NCBI GenBank assembly: GCA_003604975.1
Contig: QZIR01000022.1
Span: 1-64,000 of the forward strand
Reading direction: 5' to 3'
Source of the DNA: Desulforudis sp.
Lineage (GTDB): Bacteria; Bacillota; Desulfotomaculia; Desulfotomaculales; Desulforudaceae
Length of the DNA stretch: 64,000 nt
The notes beneath the pieces were generated by a model that was not told the origin of the DNA, searched no databases, and worked only from the letters and a program-made list of their open reading frames with translations. The stretch's first letter is position 1; the number at the start of each line of letters is the position of its first letter. A program made the position numbers and the translations under genes. Positions 1-6,418 of the stretch are shown here, in pieces.

Positions 1-438
1 ATGTCTCAGATAGCTGCCGAAACAGGGATTCACCCCACGGTTCTGGCCCGTTGGAAGGCAGAAGCCATCGATAACCTGCCCGGCCTTTTTACCCGAGGCG
101 CCAGTGAAACGGAGAAAATGCGCAAGCAGTACGAGGCCGAAAAAGAAGAACTGACGCGGCAAATCGGCCAGTTGACCATTGAGGTCAACTGGCTCAAAAA
201 AAAAATCTACAGAAATCCACCAGCGCCGCAGAAAGACGTGAAATGCTGGACCGGGAACACCGGGACATCCCGTTGAAAAAGCAAGCCGAAAGGAGGATTC
301 ATGTACCTGGTCGCGATTATTGACTGGTACTCCAGATACATCGTGAGCTGGGAATTATCCCAGAGCACGGAGTTAAGATCAGCATGGACGGCAAGGGCCG
401 GGCAACCGACAACGCCATTACCGATTTAAACTTCTGAC
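1..438 (+). pseudogene. Remnant of IS3-family (IS150-like) transposase, OrfA and pieces of OrfB
   Basis: The frame from base 1 to 276 reads like the helix-turn-helix/leucine-zipper OrfA of IS3 elements (TGIHPTVLARWKAEA, then a charged coiled coil ending EVNWLKKK), and it may begin before the window. An OrfB start (MLDREHRDIPLKKQAE, from 243) breaks off. A piece of the DDE integrase core follows at 301 (YLVAIIDWYSRYIVSWELS), then a third piece in another frame at 363-438 (KISMDGKGRATDNAI). The central catalytic part and the C-terminus are missing, so several internal deletions have occurred and no active transposase can be made. No terminal inverted repeat was recognised. Confidence 0.85.
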
Positions 439-594
439 CAACTTATGCTTCCAATGAGCTTCTCAAGATACTACAATATAGGCAAAAATAAAGTCTTTCT
501 GGCCAACTTGTACTTCCAGTAGGTGGCCGCCTCTAGCGACCTAACCCGGAGACGGAGCGGGCCACATTGATCCCCCCTTAGGAGGCGCCAACGC

Positions 595-1245
595 TTGAAA
601 ACCATCCTTTTTGACCTGGACGGAACGCTACACAATTCCATACCCTTGATCCGCCTGTCCTTTGAAAAAACCTTTGCCGCGCTGGGCATCCCCTGGGCTA
701 GCGGCGAAGTCCTGAGCACCATCGGCCTGCCTATGTGGCAGGTGGCTGAACGCTACGCTCCGGGCCGGGAAGCGGAATTTAGAGACACCTACTCAACCAT
801 CCAAGACGCCCGGCAGGAGATAATGCTCAAACCCTTTCCGGGTACGCTGGAAACCCTGGCGGCCATCAGAGCCGCCGGATACCGCACCGGCGTGGTGACC
901 TCCAAACGCCGTGGCCCGGCCTTGGCCGCTCTGGAATTTACCGGGCTCAGCCGGTTTATTGAAATCACCGTCGCCGTCGAAGACGCAACCAGGCCGAAAC
1001 CAGACCCGGAACCGGTGCACAAGGCTCTCGAATTGTTGGAAACCCGCCCGGAACAGGCTCTTTTTGTCGGAGATAGCTGGTTTGACATCCAGGCGGGCAA
1101 AGGCGCCGGTGTAACCACCATCGCCTTCACCTGGGGTATGGCCACCCGGGAACAACTCAGCCGATATGGCCCTGATCACCTGGTAGACTCCTGGGATGAG
1201 TTTTTGGCGTTACTGCAATCCTTCCCGCCGCCACTCTCATTTTGA
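595..1245 (+). CDS. HAD-superfamily phosphatase (PpaX/Gph-like)
   Basis: Haloacid-dehalogenase-type hydrolase of 216 aa, probably a cytoplasmic phosphatase on a small phosphate ester or pyrophosphate. All four HAD motifs are visible: DLDGT near residue 7 (nucleophile Asp and general acid Asp), a Ser/Thr in VVTSK near 102, the Lys of RPKPDP near 133, and GDSWFDI near 160 with the metal-binding acids. A helical cap lies between motifs I and II, as in PpaX and phosphoglycolate phosphatase. The TTG start is preceded by TAGGAGG nine bases upstream. It stands alone between an IS remnant and degenerate sequence. The exact substrate cannot be told from sequence. Confidence 0.85.
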   Translation: MKTILFDLDGTLHNSIPLIRLSFEKTFAALGIPWASGEVLSTIGLPMWQVAERYAPGREAEFRDTYSTIQDARQEIMLKPFPGTLETLAAIRAAGYRTGVVTSKRRGPALAALEFTGLSRFIEITVAVEDATRPKPDPEPVHKALELLETRPEQALFVGDSWFDIQAGKGAGVTTIAFTWGMATREQLSRYGPDHLVDSWDEFLALLQSFPPPLSF

Positions 1246-1870
1246 AACAAACAACAGGGCGCTATGCCAACTTCAGAGCGCATTCGATCACCGGGAACTT
1301 ATCGAAAGCCCGGCGGCGAACGTGAAAAACCGGATTCCACGCTCAGATCCCGTGCAAAGCATTTCGGTTGTCGGAGACAGTCGAAATCTGGCGACAAATT
1401 GTAGCAAAACAAGAAGGAACTACAATAACTTGCCGAGAACTGGTGTGACAATCTGCCCGTGGCCTTTGACATGGGAGAAGGTCAAAGTCGAGTGTCGTTT
1501 TGGCAGGATTGCGCCAGAAGCACTTAGGCGGCAGCCTCTTGGCGTCTTATACGGACTTACAAGTAAGATTGTATCAGGAACCAGATAAACAATAGTTAGA
1601 ACCCTTGATGAGGTGGAGTTCCTTGAGGGTTTACGTGAGAATACAATCGACGCAGCTGATCCTGCCGTGGCGTCTGGGCGAGTATATATCAAGAACATCG
1701 GGTAACTGCATGAGGGTACTCTCCGCTATGGTCATCGCGGAGTCGTACTGGAGCCGCCAGTATTCCGATGGAGATTTCCTTGTCGCGGAGCGCCTGCCGA
1801 GAGGTACAGGAGCATTCCCCACATTTCATCAGTGTGTCCGGTTGGGGTTCGGCACTGGTAGATCTCTTCT
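1246..1870. other. No intact gene; probable degenerate coding sequence
   Basis: No frame here gives a convincing full protein. Short stretches look protein-like but are broken: 1589-1687 on the plus strand reads TIVRTLDEVEFLEGLREN and ends YIKNIG before a stop, and just upstream of 1900 another frame reads SGWGSALVDLFYAAERGKSP. These pieces lie in different frames and have no start with a ribosome site. The likely reading is a decayed gene whose last part may survive as the next entry. Confidence 0.4.
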
Positions 1871-2200
1871 ATGCCGCGGAGAGAGGAAAGAGCCCGATTA
1901 GAATTTCAGCACCGGCAGATTGAGCAGATTGGACGAAACGTCGAAAATGTTATTCGAGCATCCCAGATCACAAACGATCCAAGAACTCCAGACGGGGTCA
2001 GAGCATATGCCAACCAGGTGCTTCAGCAGGCTCTCGACGAGCAAAGTAGGATAAACGAGAAGCTTGGAATCGGTCGGCGGCAGATCGATACACATGAGGT
2101 AATGGGTTCTAACAAAAGTGTCGACCGGATCGCTACTACGCTTCGCTTTGTGGCGACCGGTTATACGGCGGTGAAAAACTTATGTGGTCTGATATCCTGA
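1871..2200 (+). CDS. Hypothetical protein, possibly the surviving 3' end of a decayed gene
   Basis: A 109-aa frame beginning ATG CCG CGG. I do not recognise it. The composition is protein-like: a helical, Glu/Gln/Arg-rich first half (EFQHRQIEQIGRNVENVIRA), a middle rich in Ala and Gln, and a short hydrophobic end (TTLRFVATGYTAVKNL). The start has no clear ribosome site, and the sequence just before it holds protein-like fragments in other frames. It may therefore be the C-terminal remnant of a larger accessory protein rather than a working gene. Confidence 0.35.
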   Translation: MPRREERARLEFQHRQIEQIGRNVENVIRASQITNDPRTPDGVRAYANQVLQQALDEQSRINEKLGIGRRQIDTHEVMGSNKSVDRIATTLRFVATGYTAVKNLCGLIS

Positions 2201-2403
2201 GCAGTAGAGAAGCGGAATTTACAATCGTTGCTTCTTCAAGAGTCATCGCCCGGTAAACGCTTTTCAGATCAGCCATAACGGCTTTCTGGTTCTTTGGCTA
2301 TGGTAAGGGATGTTCAACCACCCTGATAAATGCCTGGAGGGGCGGGGAAGGCCACTTATACTTGTGTCAGATCATCTGCATTACCACGGTAAGACTTGAT
2401 CGG

Positions 2404-2436
2404 CGTTAACAAAGGGGTCTGACCCCTTTGTTAACG
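2404..2436. terminator. 33-bp perfect palindrome at the 3' end of the CsoR-family gene
   Basis: Sixteen bases (CGTTAACAAAGGGGTC) are followed by one T and their exact reverse complement. It begins one base beyond the stop codon of the minus-strand repressor gene. A transcript would form a long hairpin, so it can act as a bidirectional terminator, although no long U-run follows. The near-perfect symmetry is also typical of small dispersed palindromic repeats. Confidence 0.6.
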
Positions 2437-2437
2437 A

Positions 2438-2722
2438 TTAAGAGAACCTCTTGAAAATGGTAATGAAATCCGCAAGCGATTCATTTACGTCGTTGTCCTC
2501 GCGCAGGTCGTTTTCAATTTTCTCGGCGAGATGGCATCCGAGAACAGTGATTCCTACCCGGTTTACCGCCGCCTTGATGGCACCCAGCTGAATGACGATG
2601 TCACCGCAACTGCGCCCGTCCTGGATCATCTTCTGTACGCCCCGTACTTGCCCCTCAATCTTCTTTAGCCTTGACAACAATTCACTCTGAACAACTTGTT
2701 GCTTTTCAGACCCTGTTTTCAT
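2438..2722 (-). CDS. CsoR/FrmR/RcnR-family metal- or thiol-sensing repressor
   Basis: A 94-aa all-helical DUF156-type repressor, which normally forms tetramers and releases DNA on binding metal, aldehyde or sulfane sulfur. The family core is clear: LLSRLKKIEGQVRGVQKMI, then RSCGDIV with the first ligand Cys, and GCHLAEKIEND with the His 25 residues later. The third CsoR copper ligand, a Cys four residues after the His, is a Lys here, while a Cys sits directly before the His. The residue set is closer to FrmR-type members than to copper CsoR. The ATG start at 2722 has GGAGG eight bases upstream; a longer frame to 2776 would lack this. It is divergent from the Fe-S/cytochrome b genes, and operator-like palindromes flank its start. 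Confidence 0.85.
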   Translation of the reverse strand: MKTGSEKQQVVQSELLSRLKKIEGQVRGVQKMIQDGRSCGDIVIQLGAIKAAVNRVGITVLGCHLAEKIENDLREDNDVNESLADFITIFKRFS

Positions 2723-2742
2723 ACTGTTGACCCTCCTATGCC

Positions 2743-2760
2743 ATACCCGGCACGGTATAT
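2743..2760. promoter_or_regulatory. Operator-like palindrome 1 (ATACCC-N-GGTAT)
   Basis: ATACCCGGCACGGTATAT lies about 20 bases upstream of the repressor ATG. The arms ATACC and GGTAT are symmetric around GC-rich bases, the usual architecture of CsoR-family operators. Its position suggests autorepression. A closely matching copy lies at 2958-2976. Confidence 0.55.
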
Positions 2761-2860
2761 AATGATTATAACCCAATCGCCTAGAATGTTGAAGGAAAAA
2801 GCCAGAAGTTCAGGGTTGACAACTCCAAAAAAGCGTGTTACTTAATAGGTAGTGAAATGC

Positions 2861-2875
2861 TACCCCCTATGGGTA
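2861..2875. promoter_or_regulatory. Operator-like palindrome 2 (TACCCCCTATGGGTA)
   Basis: A C-tract/G-tract inverted repeat in the middle of the divergent intergenic region, followed by TATAA. It resembles CsoR-type operators with TACCCC/GGGGTA arms. It could cover the promoter of the Fe-S/cytochrome b pair. Confidence 0.5.
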
Positions 2876-2957
2876 TATAACACTTGCTTGGATTATCGGG
2901 TAATAAAAAGCGTACATAAACTTGGGTATGTCGATGGGTGCTTGAGATTGTTGTTTC

Positions 2958-2976
2958 TATACCCTGGCATGGTATA
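2958..2976. promoter_or_regulatory. Operator-like palindrome 3 (TATACCCTGGCATGGTATA)
   Basis: Inverted repeat TATACC...GGTATA about 30 bases upstream of the Fe-S gene start. It shares the ACCC-GGCA-GGTATAT pattern with the site at 2743-2760 next to the repressor start. Shared sites on both sides of the divergent region suggest that the repressor controls both transcription units. Confidence 0.55.
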
Positions 2977-3003
2977 TCAATTTGTTAGGTGGGGGGCTGT
3001 CTG

Positions 3004-3993
3004 GTGTCCAAAATGTCGAGGCGTGATTTCCTCAAACGTTCAGTGGTGGCCGGGGGAGTGGTGATGTCCGGTGCCGGAAAGCTGGCCTTTGCGGCCGACG
3101 GAAGCCCGGTGGGTACCTTTTACGACCTGACCAAATGTGACGGTTGCCGGGATCTGCCGGTGCCGGCCTGCGTGACCGCCTGCCGGGAGGAAAACCAGCA
3201 AAAGTTCCCGCGTCCGGCGGACCAGATCGAGCTGTACTGGCCGCGCAACATCAAAGAAGACTGGTCAGACAAGAAAGAGTTGACGACTAGACTTACACCG
3301 TACAACTGGACTTTTGTGCAAACAGTGAGCGTGGAGCACAACGGGCAGACCGTTCAGGTGTCAATGCCGCGCCGTTGCATGCATTGCGATAATCCGCCGT
3401 GCGCCACCCTTTGCCCGTTCGGCGCCCAAAATAAAATGCCCGAAGGTCCGGTGCTAATCAACAAGGAACTCTGCCTGGGCGGGGCCAAGTGCCGCGACGT
3501 TTGCCCATGGGGTATCCCGGCCAGGCAGGCGGGTGTCGGCCTGTACATGAAAATAGCCCCGAAGTATCTGGGTGCCGGCGTTATGTACAAGTGCGACCTT
3601 TGTTACGATCGTATCCGGTCGGGTGGAGCGCCGGCCTGCGTGGAAGCCTGCCCGAAGAGGGCCATCCAGTTTGGCGAAACGAAGGCGATGCTGGAGGCGG
3701 CACAGGCACGTAACTCGGCGATCAACGGCTACATTTACGGTGATAAGGAAAACGGCGGGACCTCCACCTTTTACGTTTCGCCGGTACCCTTCGAAAGGAT
3801 TAACGAGAAACTCCAGGAACAGAAGTCCCGGCAGGAGAACCCGAAAGCGCCGGGCTTTCCGGGTACACCGGTGGAAGTGGGGAACATCCTTGACACGGCT
3901 AACGGAACAGTAGCCGGACTGGTGATTGCTCCGCTGGCGGGGGCCTTTGCGGCGGGCTATGCGGCTTACAAGACGATGAAAGGGGGCGAGTAA
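3004..3993 (+). CDS. Tat-exported four-cluster Fe-S electron-transfer protein (HybA/NrfC-like)
   Basis: A 329-aa electron-transfer subunit of the DMSO-reductase Fe-S family, predicted to sit on the outer face of the membrane. The N-terminus SRRDFLKRS followed by a hydrophobic stretch ending AFAAD is a Tat signal. Four cysteine groups for [4Fe-4S] clusters follow in order: KCDGC with CVTAC, CMHCDNPPCATLCP, CLGGAKCRDVCP, and CDLC with CVEACP. The last 25 residues are hydrophobic and may anchor the protein, as in HybA. GTG at 3004 is preferred because GGTGGGGGG precedes it by about eight bases; GTG 2989 and ATG 3013 are alternatives. The cytochrome b gene follows one base after the stop. No molybdopterin or hydrogenase catalytic subunit is nearby. 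Confidence 0.85.
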   Translation: MSKMSRRDFLKRSVVAGGVVMSGAGKLAFAADGSPVGTFYDLTKCDGCRDLPVPACVTACREENQQKFPRPADQIELYWPRNIKEDWSDKKELTTRLTPYNWTFVQTVSVEHNGQTVQVSMPRRCMHCDNPPCATLCPFGAQNKMPEGPVLINKELCLGGAKCRDVCPWGIPARQAGVGLYMKIAPKYLGAGVMYKCDLCYDRIRSGGAPACVEACPKRAIQFGETKAMLEAAQARNSAINGYIYGDKENGGTSTFYVSPVPFERINEKLQEQKSRQENPKAPGFPGTPVEVGNILDTANGTVAGLVIAPLAGAFAAGYAAYKTMKGGE

Positions 3994-3994
3994 A

Positions 3995-4732
3995 GTGGCG
4001 CAGAAGATTCTTCCGGATGAGAACAAGGTCCAAAGGCATGGGTTCAGGGGACGATTCACACACTGGACTGTAGCCTTATCTACTCTGGCCCTGATTGTCA
4101 GCGGCTTTGGCCAGATGCCTATGTATAAGCGTTACTACATCGCCGATCTGCCCGGGTTGGGCTGGACGGCGGACTACTCGACTACACTGATAGTTCATTA
4201 TCTCGCGGCCATGGTGCTGCTTTTTGCGGTAACCTTCCATCTCGTGTTTCACGTGATTAGGAAGGATTACGACCTGATTCCGAAACGGGGTGATTTCAGG
4301 ACATCCTACCTGATCATTAAGGCAATGGTCACCGAGCAAGAAGCCCCGCCGTCCGGCAAGTACCTGGCGGAACAGCGTCTGGCTTATGCCTTTCTCGCGT
4401 TCAGCTTTCTGATCGTTGGTTTGACCGGTCTGTTGAAGGTGCTGAAGAATCTGCCATCGGTAAACTTCTCCGCACAGGCGATGGTCTGGATCTCCGACCT
4501 GCACACGCTGTCCGCATTTCTATTGGTTTTCGGCATTGTGGCTCACCTGGCAGCCTTTCTTTTTCGGGAAAACCGGCCATTGCTGCCGGCTATGTTTACG
4601 GGTAAGGTGAATCTTAATTATGTTAAACACCGTCACCGCCTCTGGTATGCCCGTCTTTCCGGCAAAGGTTCGGCTGTTTCGTTACAAGAGGCTCCGGCCC
4701 AGGTTCCAGAGGAGAATATACGGGTTTCATAA
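3995..4732 (+). CDS. Membrane cytochrome b subunit (formate dehydrogenase gamma/Ni-Fe hydrogenase type)
   Basis: A 245-aa membrane protein with four hydrophobic segments (about residues 25-45, 65-90, 128-150 and 172-192). It carries histidines suited to bind two b hemes: FTHW near 22, IVHYL near 66, FHLVFH near 82-86, DLHTL near 172 and VAHL near 186. This is the pattern of formate dehydrogenase gamma subunits, which pass electrons between quinone and an external Fe-S protein. The GTG start lies one base after the Fe-S protein stop, so the two are co-transcribed and probably form one quinone-linked module. The Pro/Glu-rich tail after residue 225 should be cytoplasmic. The catalytic partner must be encoded elsewhere or lost. 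Confidence 0.8.
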   Translation: MAQKILPDENKVQRHGFRGRFTHWTVALSTLALIVSGFGQMPMYKRYYIADLPGLGWTADYSTTLIVHYLAAMVLLFAVTFHLVFHVIRKDYDLIPKRGDFRTSYLIIKAMVTEQEAPPSGKYLAEQRLAYAFLAFSFLIVGLTGLLKVLKNLPSVNFSAQAMVWISDLHTLSAFLLVFGIVAHLAAFLFRENRPLLPAMFTGKVNLNYVKHRHRLWYARLSGKGSAVSLQEAPAQVPEENIRVS

Positions 4733-4785
4733 ACCGGTCCGATATCCACTAACCGCTACTATAAATCTGAAATGACTTCTCAACA

Positions 4786-4805
4786 GACCCCGGGGAGCCG
4801 GGGTC
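4786..4805 (+). terminator. Hairpin after the cytochrome b gene
   Basis: GACCCCGG, loop GGAG, then CCGGGGTC: eight perfect pairs about 55 bases after the cytochrome b stop. There is no clear U-run, so termination may be weak or factor-assisted. Confidence 0.5.
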
Positions 4806-5299
4806 GTGGCTTATACCGTCAGTGTGTTGCTTGATGATGCGGATGCCCGGATCAAACACGGCATGACGGCGATCATGGACTTCATTCTGGAGCAGCAAAC
4901 GGCCTGGTACACGCTCCTGTCCGCCGATCTAACCTGGCAGATGAGTAAGAAGTCATACAGCATAGCAGAGGACCAATTGGTACTGGATGCCTGTCAGAAG
5001 TACTGGGATATTCTCAAAGCGGAAGAGAAGGTAGTGGTGGATGAGCGTCGTCTACCACAAACGCAACAGGCCTTAGATAAGACGCAAGCCTTGGTCCGGG
5101 TAGGTCTTTCGATTTCAGGAGCCTGAGCTAGCCCTGCGTAATGCAGAAGTTGTACTGGCCAAGGCGAGTACCGGACTGGTTACGGTGCAAAGTGAACTTG
5201 ATTCTGCCTACGAGGCTCTGAATCAGTTGATCGGGTGTGGGGCCGCAAGACCGCCCGGTTCTGGTTGAACATGGGATACCGGAATGTATACAACTTTGA
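4806..5299 (+). pseudogene. TolC-like outer-membrane/efflux protein fragment, frameshifted
   Basis: The frame 4806-5126 encodes a helical piece (LKAEEKVVVDERRL, then ALDKTQALVRVGLS) typical of TolC-family coiled coils. Near 5118 the reading frame shifts: LALRNAEVVLAKASTGLVT and SELDSAYEALNQLIG continue the TolC pattern in a second frame. A further shift near 5235 gives DRPVLVEHGIPECIQL before a stop at 5299. The N-terminal half of the family is missing. At least two frameshifts and a 5' truncation make this a dead gene. It is part of a decayed tripartite efflux locus together with the next entry. Confidence 0.7.
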
Positions 5300-5392
5300 T
5301 ACGGGCAAGGTCTCCTGGCTGCGCGCGGGATATGACTTAAGCGGTTAACATTGAAAGCCTGACCACTGTGAACGGTGCTGTCGGATCGTCTG

Positions 5393-5603
5393 TTGGGGAA
5401 GAACTTGTTAACCAATATAAGAAAGATTGGCCTTGTAGTGTTGTTAGCGGCGGTAGCCCTTGTTCTGATCCGTCCGATGTGGAGTGAAGGGGAAAAGAAA
5501 CCAAATTTCCCGGACGGGGATGAGCCGTTTCAGATTTCCCGGTAGACCCCTCCAGGGTGCGGTTGATACAGGGGATTTAATTTCCCAACTAGATAATCTG
5601 TAA
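5393..5603 (+). pseudogene. Remnant of a membrane-fusion (periplasmic adaptor) efflux protein
   Basis: A TTG-started frame reads NLLTNIRKIGLVVLLAAVAL, a typical N-terminal membrane anchor of HlyD/AcrA-type adaptors, then KPNFPDGDEPFQISR and a stop at 5545. In a shifted frame the next bases give VDTGDLISQLDNL and a stop at 5603. That matches the start of the lipoyl-like hairpin domain (the usual G-x-V-x-x-GD-x-I-x-x-LDN). The rest of the protein is absent. It follows the TolC-like fragment directly, as expected for the relic of one efflux operon. It could also be a small membrane protein, but the adaptor reading fits both frames. Confidence 0.55.
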
Positions 5604-5714
5604 ATGATGAATATGTTACTTCGCAGGGGCAATAACTCTTGCCTGCGCACCGGGAATAACGTTGCTAGCGAAGTAGATAGTAAGCTACATCAAGAATAAT
5701 GTTGTGGGAGACGG

Positions 5715-5743
5715 ATAAGGGAAAGGCCCGGCCTTTCCCTTAT
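5715..5743. terminator. 29-bp perfect palindrome downstream of the Spy-like gene
   Basis: ATAAGGGAAAGGCC, one C, then the exact reverse complement. It lies 37 bases beyond the stop of the minus-strand Spy-like gene and about 110 bases after the adaptor remnant, so it can serve as a shared bidirectional terminator. The near-perfect symmetry resembles the palindrome at 2404-2436, though the sequence differs. Confidence 0.55.
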
Positions 5744-5779
5744 TCACGATTATGAGTTGTGTGGGTTTCCCAGTTTCAA

Positions 5780-6211
5780 CTAGCGCCGCCAACCGCCGCG
5801 ATGACCGCCGCCGTTTCGCATCATTTCAGCTAACTGCTGGTCGCTAAACTGGGAGAGCATCTGCTCGCGGTACTGCTGCCGCTGCTCGTCCATCTGACTG
5901 CGCAGTTCGTTCAGTTCCTGGATTTTCGCCTCGGCCTGAGCCTGATCGACCCCCGGCTGCCACCGCATGGTACGCAGCTCGAAGTTCATCTGGTGGAGCC
6001 TGGAGCGCAGATCCTGCTGCGCCGTAAAGGCCTCCTGCTGGATGTTCCGCACATTTTGGGCCTGGTCCTCGGTCAGGCCAAGCAGATCGGCCATGTTTAC
6101 CCAGTTGTCGGCGGTAAAACCGCGCGAACCGCCGCCCCAGGCGAAGGCCGTCTGGGCAAGGACCAAGGTAAAGACCAGGCACAGGGATAACAACAGAAGT
6201 TTTCGCCGCAT
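5780..6211 (-). CDS. Spy/CpxP-like exported protein (LTxxQ family)
   Basis: A 143-aa exported protein. Residues 1-25 form a signal peptide (MRRK, hydrophobic core, AFA before WGGG). The mature part is a helical, Gln/Arg/Met-rich protein with LTEDQ near residue 48 and a second, diverged copy FSDQQ near the end, as in Spy, CpxP and CnrX/ZraP relatives, which chaperone envelope proteins or sense metals. It ends in a Gly/His/Arg tail that could bind metal. ATG 6211 is preferred over GTG 6217 because AAGGGGG lies seven bases upstream of it. Genes of this kind often accompany metal-efflux operons, which fits the decayed efflux remnants next door. Confidence 0.75.
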   Translation of the reverse strand: MRRKLLLLSLCLVFTLVLAQTAFAWGGGSRGFTADNWVNMADLLGLTEDQAQNVRNIQQEAFTAQQDLRSRLHQMNFELRTMRWQPGVDQAQAEAKIQELNELRSQMDEQRQQYREQMLSQFSDQQLAEMMRNGGGHRGGWRR

Positions 6212-6418
6212 TGTCACACCCCCTTTCTGGTTTGATTAAGGTGAATCATACAGCGCAGATATGACGGCACTGTGAACAAAGACTAAACAATTGGTGAATA
6301 GCATAGCGGGGTGTACCCGAGTGCAGGAAGGAGTAGGTTGCCCCGATGTAGAAATGGAACTGGTGCGATTAGGCAAGAATATCCGTTGAAGACTGAAAGC
6401 AGCGAAAGGATTGAACCA

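Noticed and set aside
1-438. Intact insertion sequence
   Set aside because: OrfB is missing its centre and C-terminus and frames are broken; no inverted repeats seen.
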